Source: Thermoleophilia bacterium
Lineage (GTDB): Bacteria > Actinomycetota > Thermoleophilia > Gaiellales > Gaiellaceae
Reading direction: 5' to 3'
DNA: 8,069 nt
Assembly (NCBI GenBank): GCA_014534155.1
Contig: JACVSB010000068.1
Span: forward strand, 1-8,069
Made by a program: the position numbers and the translations under genes. Under the pieces are notes generated by a model that searched no databases, was not told the origin of the DNA, and was given only the letters and a program-made list of their open reading frames with translations. Numbering within the stretch: the first letter of the stretch is position 1; each line of letters starts with the position of its first letter. Below are positions 1 through 5,334 of the stretch, in pieces.

Positions 1-523
1 CCGGTTCACGGCCTTGATCCTGGACGGCATCCTCGGCGGCTCCGCCTCGTCGCGCCTGTTCCAGGAGATCCGGGAGAAGCGCGGGCTCGCCTACTCCGTC
101 TACACCTTCGCCTCCCAATACGCCGACACCGGGCAGATCGGCGTGTACGTGGGGACGCGCGAGGAGAACATCGCGTCCTGCATGGAGATCGTCGCTACGG
201 AGATCGCCGCGGTCGCGGCGGGCGAGGTGCGCGAGGACGAGGTGGAGCGGGCGAAGGAGAACCTGAAGGGGCGGATCATGCTCGCCATGGAGCTGACGTC
301 GAACCGGATGAGCCGTCTCGGCAAGTCTCTCGTGACGGACTCGGAGCTCCTCTCGCTCGACCAGATCGTCGCCGAGATCGAGGCGGTCGATCCCGCCGGT
401 GTCGCCCAGCTCGCGGAGCTTCTCCTCGCGCCCGAGAAGCTGTCCGTGGCCGGAATCGGCACGAGCGAGGTCGAGTTCCGGGCGGGCGTCGAGCGGGTCG
501 CGCCGGCGCTTGCCGCCGCGTGA
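1..523 (+). CDS. M16 (pitrilysin-type) zinc peptidase, C-terminal part only
   Basis: The reading frame is open from base 2 to the TGA at 521-523 and gives about 173 residues; the start lies outside the window. Near the beginning it shows the sequence LGGSASSRLFQEIREKRG followed by LAYSVY, a signature of the C-terminal (inactive, substrate-embracing) M16 domain. The zinc motif HxxEH belongs to the N-terminal domain and would be upstream, so catalysis cannot be judged here. The TTG at 14-16 is an internal Leu codon, not a start. M16 proteins are metallopeptidases that clamp and cut peptides; in actinobacteria a member commonly sits between pnp and dapB, which fits the next gene. The stop overlaps the dapB GTG start (GTGA at 520-523), implying co-translation. 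The family assignment is firm; the substrate is unknown. Confidence 0.9.
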   Translation, partial: RFTALILDGILGGSASSRLFQEIREKRGLAYSVYTFASQYADTGQIGVYVGTREENIASCMEIVATEIAAVAAGEVREDEVERAKENLKGRIMLAMELTSNRMSRLGKSLVTDSELLSLDQIVAEIEAVDPAGVAQLAELLLAPEKLSVAGIGTSEVEFRAGVERVAPALAAA

Positions 524-1161
524 GCCGCGTTCTCCTCCTCGGCGCGCGCGGCCGGGTCGGGTCGGTGCTCGGGCCGCGGCTCGAGGCGGCCGGGCATCAG
601 GTAGATCCGGCCGGTCGCCGAGACGACTGGCGACCCGACGGCCACGACGCCGCCATCGACTTCACGCGCCCCGACGCGGCGCGCGAGAACGTCGAGCGCT
701 GCCTGGCGGCGGGCGTGCCCTGCCTCGTGGGGACATCGGGCCTCGCGGACGGCGACGTCGCCGCGCTCGACGAGCTCGCCCGAGGGCGCTCGCTCGCCTG
801 CTTCCTCGCCCCCAACTTCGCGGTCGGCGCGGTGCTCATGATGCGCTTCGCCGCGGAGGCCGCCCGGGTGCTCCCGCGCGCCGAGATCGTCGAGCTCCAC
901 CACGAGACCAAGGCCGACGCTCCCTCGGGGACGGCGAAGGCGACGGCGCGCGCGCTCGGCGGCGACGTCCCCATCCACAGCGTCCGCCTCCCGGGTCTCG
1001 TCGCCCATCAGGAGGTCCTGCTCGGGGGCGAGGGGCAGGTGCTCACGATCCGCCACGACACGCTCTCGCGCGAGGCGTTCGTCCCAGGCGTCCTGCTCGC
1101 GCTGGAGCGCCTGCCGACGCTGCCGCCCGGCGTGACCGTCGGCCTCGAGTCTCTCCTGTAG
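520..1161 (+). CDS. dapB: 4-hydroxy-tetrahydrodipicolinate reductase (DapB), unusually short
   Basis: DapB reduces the DapA product to tetrahydrodipicolinate with NAD(P)H, in the cytoplasmic diaminopimelate/lysine pathway. The 213-residue protein shows the dinucleotide-binding loop GARGRVG (8-14), IDFTRP (46-51), GTSG (71-74, usually GTTG), APNFAVGAV (97-105), the active-site block ELHHETKADAPSGTA (125-139) with H127, H128 and K131, and a C-terminal block with VRLPGLVAHQEV (155-166) and RHDTLSREAFVPG (178-190). The last two closely resemble the mycobacterial enzyme. Known DapBs are about 245-270 residues. The missing length falls mainly between the SGTA motif and the strand at 150-156 (only about 11 residues remain) and in the region after the first beta strand. 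The start is GTG, sharing GTGA with the M16 stop and lacking a Shine-Dalgarno sequence, so translation is probably coupled. Identity is confident; the consequences of shortening are unknown. Confidence 0.95.
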   Translation: MSRVLLLGARGRVGSVLGPRLEAAGHQVDPAGRRDDWRPDGHDAAIDFTRPDAARENVERCLAAGVPCLVGTSGLADGDVAALDELARGRSLACFLAPNFAVGAVLMMRFAAEAARVLPRAEIVELHHETKADAPSGTAKATARALGGDVPIHSVRLPGLVAHQEVLLGGEGQVLTIRHDTLSREAFVPGVLLALERLPTLPPGVTVGLESLL

Positions 1162-1167
1162 GGGAGC

Positions 1168-1182
1168 CGCGCCTTCGGCGCG
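1168..1182 (+). other. GC-rich hairpin between dapB and dapA
   Basis: CGCGCC at 1168-1173 and GGCGCG at 1177-1182 form a perfect 6-bp stem with a TTC loop, starting 6 bases after the dapB stop. No T-tract follows, so it is not a standard intrinsic terminator. It could be a weak or factor-dependent terminator, or it may be chance in such GC-rich DNA. It lies just upstream of, and partly in, the place expected for the -35 element of the dapA promoter. Confidence 0.35.
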
Positions 1183-1203
1183 CTCGCCCTCGGCGCCGGC
1201 GAC

Positions 1204-1209
1204 TACAAT
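1204..1209 (+). promoter_or_regulatory. -10 box for leaderless dapA transcription
   Basis: TACAAT matches the bacterial -10 consensus TATAAT at five of six bases and stands out in surrounding DNA that is almost pure G and C. Seven bases separate it from the GTG of dapA at 1217. A normal start site about 7 bases downstream would fall on or next to that GTG, predicting a leaderless mRNA. No Shine-Dalgarno sequence and no convincing -35 box are visible. Confidence 0.6.
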
Positions 1210-1216
1210 CCCGCCG

Positions 1217-2101
1217 GTGCTCGGGGACATCCTGACCGCGGTCGTCACGCCCTTCGACCGCGACGGGCGCATCGACTTCGACTGCTTCCGGCGCCTCTGC
1301 GAGCACCTCGTCGAGACGGGCTCCGACGGGGTGGTCGTGGCGGCGACGACGGGGGAGTCGCCGACGCTCACGGACGCGGAGCGGCTGGAGCTCGTCGCAG
1401 CGGCGCTCGAGGCGGTCGGCGAACGGGCGACGGTGATCGCCGGCACCGGGACGTACTCGACGAGCCATTCCGTGCACCTGACGGCAGAGGCGCACGAGCT
1501 CGGCGCTCACGGCTTCCTCGTCGTCACGCCCTACTACAACAAGCCGCCGCAGCGCGGGATCGTGGAGCACTTCCGCGCCGTGGCGGCCGCGAGCGATCGC
1601 CCGATCGTCGTCTACAACATCCCCGGGCGCGTCGTCGTCAACATCGAGCCCGAGACGCTCGCGGAGCTGGCGGAGATCCCGACCGTACGGGCCGTGAAGC
1701 AGGCGAACGACGACCGCGCGCAAGCGCGCCGGATCGTGGACGAGATCGGCCTCGACCTCTACGCCGGCGACGACAACCTCGTCTTCCCTTTCCTCGAGCT
1801 CGGCGGCCGGGGCGGCGTGTGCGTCCACACGCACGTCTTCGGGCCGCAGGTCCGCGAGATGGTCCGTCGCTTCCGCGCGGGCGACGCCGACGGCGCGCGC
1901 AGCCTGGACGAGGAGCTCGAGCCCGCGTACGAGCTCCTGAAGGTCGTGGTCAACCCGATCGCGATCAAGGCGGCGCTCGCCATGACCGGGTGGGACGTGG
2001 GCGGGCTGCGGCTTCCGCTCGTCGAGGCCTCGGAGGACGAGAAGCGGCGTATCCGCGCGGCGCTCGCGCGCGCGGGAGCGCTCGCAGCTGCACCGGCCTA
2101 G
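1217..2101 (+). CDS. dapA: 4-hydroxy-tetrahydrodipicolinate synthase (DapA)
   Basis: DapA condenses pyruvate with aspartate semialdehyde, the first committed step of diaminopimelate/lysine synthesis. The 294-residue length is normal, and the residues fall at the same numbers as in the E. coli enzyme: T44 and T45 (ATTGES), Y107 (PYYNKP), Y133 and R138 (VVYNIPGR), and K161, the Schiff-base lysine, in AVKQAN. These support an active TIM-barrel aldolase rather than a relabelled NAL or HOGA family member, though the last is hard to exclude by eye. The stretch GGVCVHTHVFGP differs from the more usual GVISVxxNVxP, with His where Asn is common. The GTG start is set by the -10-like box 7 bases upstream and by the N-terminus, which begins directly with the first barrel strand (ILTAVVTPF). 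The end overlaps the next gene by 14 bases. Together with dapB this supplies the cell-wall precursor. Confidence 0.95.
   Translation: MLGDILTAVVTPFDRDGRIDFDCFRRLCEHLVETGSDGVVVAATTGESPTLTDAERLELVAAALEAVGERATVIAGTGTYSTSHSVHLTAEAHELGAHGFLVVTPYYNKPPQRGIVEHFRAVAAASDRPIVVYNIPGRVVVNIEPETLAELAEIPTVRAVKQANDDRAQARRIVDEIGLDLYAGDDNLVFPFLELGGRGGVCVHTHVFGPQVREMVRRFRAGDADGARSLDEELEPAYELLKVVVNPIAIKAALAMTGWDVGGLRLPLVEASEDEKRRIRAALARAGALAAAPA
2074..2078 (+). promoter_or_regulatory. Shine-Dalgarno sequence for the CTG-started lipoprotein gene
   Basis: GGGAG lies nine bases before the CTG at 2088, inside the last codons of dapA. It is the main support, besides the lipobox, for CTG as the true start, because this frame has no ATG, GTG or TTG between its upstream stop (TGA at 1983-1985) and the mid-propeller GTG at 2244. 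Confidence 0.5.
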
Positions 2102-3014
2102 GCTCGGCGCGGTCGCGCTCGCGGCGCTCGGCCTCGCCGGGTGTGCGAGCGGCCCGGACTACACCGCGAAGGACGCGGGAATCACGCCGAGCGGCACCGA
2201 GATCGCGTTCACGTCGAACCGCGACGGCGACTGGGACATCTACGTGATGGCCGACGACGGGAGCGACGAGCGGGCCGTCACCCGCGGGTCGGGGGACGAG
2301 ACGGCGCCGACCTGGGCGCCGGACGGGCGGCGCCTCGCGTACGCCGGCCAGACCGCCGGGCAGAAGCCGGACATCTACGCCGTGGACGCCGACGGCCACC
2401 ACCCGGTGCAGCTCACGCGCACGCAGGCAGCCGAGACCTTCCCCGCCTGGTCGCCCAACGGGCGCCGGATCGCCTTCACGAGCGATCGCGAGGGCGACCC
2501 CGAGATCTACGTCATGGACGCGAGCGGCGGGAACGTGCAGCGGCTGACCGAGAACCCGGGCGACGACTTCTTCCCCTCCTGGTCCCCGGACGGGCGGCGG
2601 CTCGCGTTCGAGTCGCGCCGGGGCGGGAACGTGGACGTGTACGTGATGGACGCCGACGGGGGGAACGTCGTCCGCGTCACCGACCACCGCCTCGGCGACG
2701 GCGTGCCGGCGTGGTCGCCGCGGGGCGACCTGATCGCGTTCGCGAGCCAGCGCGACGCCAACCCGGAGATCTACGTCGTGAGGCCGGACGGGAGCGATCT
2801 CCGGCGCGTGACCGAGGACCGGCGCTACGACACGGATCCCGCCTGGTCTCCGGACGGACGCGTCCTCGTCTTCGCGCGCGCGCACACGGGGGCCCGCGAC
2901 TTCGAGATCTACCTCGTCAAGGCCGCGGGGGGTCGGACGGTTCGCCTGACGCGGCAGGACGGCGACGATCTGCAGCCCGCCTGGCAGCCGAAGCCCTCGT
3001 CCGCGCCGGGGTAG
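2088..3014 (+). CDS. TolB-like (PD40) beta-propeller lipoprotein, probable CTG start
   Basis: Reading from CTG 2088 gives 308 residues. Residues 1-19 form a short lipoprotein signal: basic HRPR, a hydrophobic run, then lipobox L16-A17-G18-C19, so the mature protein should be lipid-anchored outside the membrane. The rest is a propeller of PD40/TolB-type blades with the pattern W-[SA]-P-[DN]-G-RR-[LI]-A-[FY] followed by IYVMDADG and RLT. Blade tryptophans are at 76, 121, 165, 209, 253 and 299, every 44-46 residues. The N-terminal TEIAFTSNRDGDWDIYVM and the C-terminal QPAWQPK look like two halves of one blade, closing a six-bladed ring. A start at GTG 2244 would cut into the first blade and lose the export signal. 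Such propellers bind proteins, peptides or glycans; a Tol-Pal role is unlikely with no Tol partners here. The ligand is unknown. The gene overlaps dapA by 14 bases and is probably co-transcribed with it. Confidence 0.85.
   Translation: MHRPRLGAVALAALGLAGCASGPDYTAKDAGITPSGTEIAFTSNRDGDWDIYVMADDGSDERAVTRGSGDETAPTWAPDGRRLAYAGQTAGQKPDIYAVDADGHHPVQLTRTQAAETFPAWSPNGRRIAFTSDREGDPEIYVMDASGGNVQRLTENPGDDFFPSWSPDGRRLAFESRRGGNVDVYVMDADGGNVVRVTDHRLGDGVPAWSPRGDLIAFASQRDANPEIYVVRPDGSDLRRVTEDRRYDTDPAWSPDGRVLVFARAHTGARDFEIYLVKAAGGRTVRLTRQDGDDLQPAWQPKPSSAPG
2310..2990 (+). repeat. Tandem PD40 blade-coding repeats, about 132-138 bases each
   Basis: The six blade tryptophan codons begin at 2313, 2448, 2580, 2712, 2844 and 2982. 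Units three and four are alike at DNA level: a segment encoding YVMDASGGNV starts at 2508, and one encoding YVMDADGGNV starts at 2640, exactly 132 bases later. This suggests relatively recent internal duplication or gene conversion among blades. Confidence 0.75.
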
Positions 3015-3017
3015 ACT
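3012..3017 (+). promoter_or_regulatory. -10 box for leaderless rnj transcription
   Basis: TAGACT fits the TAnnnT -10 pattern seen in GC-rich actinobacteria. Its first three bases are also the stop codon of the lipoprotein gene. Eight bases separate it from the rnj GTG at 3026, so a start site at about +7 to +9 would give a leaderless message. There is no Shine-Dalgarno sequence in the 11 bases between the two genes, and no clear -35 box. Confidence 0.5.
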
Positions 3018-3025
3018 CGCCCAAC

Positions 3026-4687
3026 GTGCCCCCCAGCTGGACGCGCATCACGCCGCTCGGCGGCCTCGGCGAGGTCGGCAAGAACATGACCCTGATCGAG
3101 AGCGAGGACGGCCTCGTCGTCGTCGACGCCGGCCTCTCGTTCCCGCGCGACGAGCACCTCGGCGTCGACCTCGTGCTGCCGGACTTCGGGCCGCTGCGCG
3201 ACCGCCGCGACGAGGTCCGCGCCGTGGTCCTCACGCATGGCCACGAGGACCACGTGGGAGCGCTCCCGTACTTCCTGCGCGAGATCGGAGCTCCCGAGGT
3301 GTGGGCGACCCGTCTCACGCTCGGGCTCGTGAAGTCGAAGCTGGACGAGCACGGTCTCCTGCGCGCGGCCGACCTGATCGAGGCGGAGCCGGAGCGCGGC
3401 GCCGTCGAGATCGGCCCCTTCCGCGTCCAGTTCGTCCGCGTGGCCCACTCGATCCCGGACTCGGTCGCGGTCGTCCTCGACACCCCCGGGGGACGGATCG
3501 TGCACACCGGCGACTACAAGATCGACCACACGCCGGTGGACGGGTTCCGCACGGACGTCGGCCGGCTGGCCCAGCTCGGAAACGAGGGGGTCGACCTCCT
3601 GCTGGGCGACTCGACGAACGCCGAGCGCCCGGGCGTGACCGCTTCGGAACGCACGGTGGGAGAGGCGTTCCGGCACATCGTCCCCGGCGTCGAAGGCCGC
3701 GTGCTCGTGGCCTCGTTCGCCTCGAACGTGCACCGCGTGCAGCAGGCGATCGACGTCGCGATGGACGTCGGCCGGAAGGTCTCGCTCGTGGGGCGTTCGC
3801 TCCGAAAGAACGTGAACATCGCACGCAACCTCGGCTATGTCGACGTCCCCGACGAGCTGCTGGTCAAGCCGACCGACCTGGAGGACGTGCCTCCCGAGGA
3901 GACGATGATCATCTGCACCGGAAGCCAGGGCGAGCCGCTCTCGGCCCTCACGCGGATCGCCTACGGGGATCATCCCCACGTCGGGGTGGATCCGGGGGAC
4001 ACCGTGATCATCTCCGCGAAGCCGGTGCCGGGGAACGAGCTGCGCGTGCACGACACGATCAACCGGCTGACGAAATCCGGCGCGCGGGTCCTCCACCAGG
4101 AGATCGCGCCCGTGCACTCGTCGGGGCACGGCAACGCAGAAGAGCTACGCCTCGTCCTCTCGCTCCTTCGTCCGCGGAACGTGATGCCCGTGCACGGGGA
4201 GGCGCGCATGCTCGTGGCGCACGCGCGGCTGGCGCGCGAGGCGGGACTCGCGGACGACCGGATCGTGGTCGCCGAGAACGGGTCGGTGGTCGAGCTCTCC
4301 GACGGACGGGCACGGCTCGTCGATCGTGTCGACGTGGGGAGCACCTTCGTGGACGGGCTCGGCGTCGGAGACGTGCGCGACGTGGCGCTGCGGGACCGCA
4401 GGCACCTCTCGGAAGACGGCGTTCTCATCGTCGTCGTCACCGTGGGCTCCGAGAACGGACGCCGCCACGCGACGCCCGAGCTCGTGGCGCGCGGCTTCGC
4501 CGAGCCCGATGGACCGCTCTTCGCCGAGGCGACGGCGGAGGTCGAGCAGACGGTGCGCGGGTGCCTCGACAGCGGCATCGTCGAGCTGAAGCTCCTACAG
4601 GAACACATCCACGACGCGGTCGGGCGCCTCGTCTACGAGCGGACCCGCCGGCGCCCGATGATCCTGCCCGTCGTCGTCGAGGTGTAG
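3026..4687 (+). CDS. rnj: Ribonuclease J
   Basis: RNase J is a cytoplasmic zinc-dependent ribonuclease of the beta-CASP metallo-beta-lactamase family, combining endonuclease and 5'-to-3' exonuclease activities in RNA maturation and decay. The 553-residue protein has the usual length. It begins with the RNase J hallmark PLGGLGEVGKNM (10-21), then D34 (VVVDAG), metal motif HGHEDH (71-76), H141 (AHSIPDS), D163 (HTGDYK), the beta-CASP region with GDSTNAERPG and CTGSQGEP, PVHSSGHG with H364 and H368, and H390 in MPVHGE. All metal-site residues I expect are present. After about residue 460 comes a short C-terminal domain without an extended tail. The frame is open upstream to 2141, but the family N-terminus and the -10-like box place the start at GTG 3026. 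A dapA-rnj-ftsK neighbourhood is typical of actinobacteria. Confidence 0.96.
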   Translation: MPPSWTRITPLGGLGEVGKNMTLIESEDGLVVVDAGLSFPRDEHLGVDLVLPDFGPLRDRRDEVRAVVLTHGHEDHVGALPYFLREIGAPEVWATRLTLGLVKSKLDEHGLLRAADLIEAEPERGAVEIGPFRVQFVRVAHSIPDSVAVVLDTPGGRIVHTGDYKIDHTPVDGFRTDVGRLAQLGNEGVDLLLGDSTNAERPGVTASERTVGEAFRHIVPGVEGRVLVASFASNVHRVQQAIDVAMDVGRKVSLVGRSLRKNVNIARNLGYVDVPDELLVKPTDLEDVPPEETMIICTGSQGEPLSALTRIAYGDHPHVGVDPGDTVIISAKPVPGNELRVHDTINRLTKSGARVLHQEIAPVHSSGHGNAEELRLVLSLLRPRNVMPVHGEARMLVAHARLAREAGLADDRIVVAENGSVVELSDGRARLVDRVDVGSTFVDGLGVGDVRDVALRDRRHLSEDGVLIVVVTVGSENGRRHATPELVARGFAEPDGPLFAEATAEVEQTVRGCLDSGIVELKLLQEHIHDAVGRLVYERTRRRPMILPVVVEV

Positions 4688-4715
4688 CTCCGGACGAGAG
4701 GCGGCGAGGACGCGA

Positions 4716-4738
4716 CGCCCGGCCGCCGCGGCGGGGCG
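4716..4738 (+). terminator. Possible GC-only terminator or palindrome after rnj
   Basis: The 92-base gap after rnj holds a perfect 12-base palindrome, CCGCCGCGGCGG, at 4723-4734. It is flanked by CGCCC (4716-4720) and GGGCG (4734-4738), which can pair in an alternative, longer stem. The position, between the rnj stop and the next promoter-like box, suits a terminator. There is no T-tract, so this is weak; short GC palindromes arise by chance in such DNA. Confidence 0.3.
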
Positions 4739-4766
4739 CCACGCTGCGCAGGCCGCGCGGGTGCTG

Positions 4767-4772
4767 TAGTAC
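4767..4772 (+). promoter_or_regulatory. -10-like box before the 183-residue unknown gene
   Basis: TAGTAC lies in the AT-richer patch TAGTACTAGA (4767-4776), the only such patch in this intergenic space. Seven bases separate it from the GTG at 4780, the same geometry as at dapA and close to rnj, with no Shine-Dalgarno sequence. The hexamer ends in C instead of T, so it is the weakest of the three; TACTAG at 4770 is an alternative register. Confidence 0.4.
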
Positions 4773-4779
4773 TAGACGA

Positions 4780-5331
4780 GTGGAGAGGCGCAACGGAGAC
4801 ACGCGGGCGGGCCTCCTGCGCGAGTACGGCGTCTCCGCCGGCACGACGACGAGGCTCATCCAGTCGCTCGGCGCAACCGAGGTCTCGGCGCTCGCCTTCT
4901 GCCGGCTGCTCGACAGCTGGGCGCGCGGCGAGCCGACGCCCACCACGGCCGGTCGGCGCGAGGCAGCGCTCCGCCGGGCCGCGGAACGCGTGGAGACGGC
5001 GCTCGCAGGTCTCGAGCAGCCGCTGGGCCGCTTCCTCCTCGAGCTCGAGCCCGACGGGGCGGAGGGGCGCTCCTGGTACGGCGAGCCGGGCGCCGGGGAA
5101 GTCCTCGAGTGGCGCGACGTCCTCCGCCGGGCCGGCGTCTCGGCCTGCCCCGGCCGCGTCGCCCAGGTCTACCTGGAGCTCGCCGTCTTCGTGCGCGCCC
5201 TCCAGGGCCTCGACGCCGCCGCCCGCGTCGGCTCGCCCCCGGACCGCTTGTCGCTCTGGGCTGGGCTCTTCGACCTCCGCGAGAACCTCTACGGGGCCGC
5301 GGCGGACGACCTGCGCGCGCTCGCTGCCTGA
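4780..5331 (+). CDS. Unrecognised 183-residue, probably helical cytoplasmic protein
   Basis: I do not recognise this family. There is no signal peptide or membrane segment, and composition suggests mostly helices rich in Ala, Leu, Arg and Glu. The N-terminal part, LREYGVSAGTTTRLIQSLG (13-31), has the rhythm of a helix-turn-helix, but this is only a resemblance. A charged helix follows at about 59-78, with possible coiled-coil character. An acidic, Gly-rich turn (88-107) contains SWYGEPG, and the C-terminal half has two probable helices, including VAQVYLELAVFVRALQGL (127-144) and LSLWAGLFDLRENLYGAA (157-174). It has four Trp and two Cys, which are not arranged like a metal site. GTG 4780 is the first start after the promoter-like box. 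Gene reality is supported by codon third-position GC, absence of stops and a 3-base gap to the kinase, which suggests one operon with a role linked to sugar or nucleoside use. Function is unknown. Confidence 0.8.
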   Translation: MERRNGDTRAGLLREYGVSAGTTTRLIQSLGATEVSALAFCRLLDSWARGEPTPTTAGRREAALRRAAERVETALAGLEQPLGRFLLELEPDGAEGRSWYGEPGAGEVLEWRDVLRRAGVSACPGRVAQVYLELAVFVRALQGLDAAARVGSPPDRLSLWAGLFDLRENLYGAAADDLRALAA

Positions 5332-5334
5332 CTC

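Noticed and set aside
14..16. TTG as start of a short M16-like gene
   Set aside because: The frame is open to the window edge and the codon lies inside the M16 C-terminal domain, so it is an internal Leu of a truncated gene.
1162..1216. Consensus -35 box for dapA (and likewise for rnj and the unknown gene)
   Set aside because: No TTGACA-like hexamer was found 16-19 bases before any of the three -10 boxes. I report only the -10 boxes.
399..1235. + strand frame of 278 codons across dapB
   Set aside because: It is the shadow frame of dapB, made almost entirely of Arg, Ala, Gly, Ser and Pro, with no motif.
2088..3014. True TolB of a Tol-Pal system
   Set aside because: The protein has a lipobox rather than a simple signal peptide, lacks an evident TolB N-terminal domain before the propeller, and has no tolQRA or pal nearby.
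2141..3025. Upstream extension of the rnj frame
   Set aside because: The extension is Arg-rich, runs out of frame over the lipoprotein gene, and lacks similarity to RNase J, whose family N-terminus begins just after GTG 3026.
3301..4779. Upstream extension of the 183-residue protein's frame through the rnj coding region
   Set aside because: It is Arg/Gly/Ala-rich shadow sequence in another frame of rnj. The GTG at 4780 follows the only AT-rich patch in the gap.
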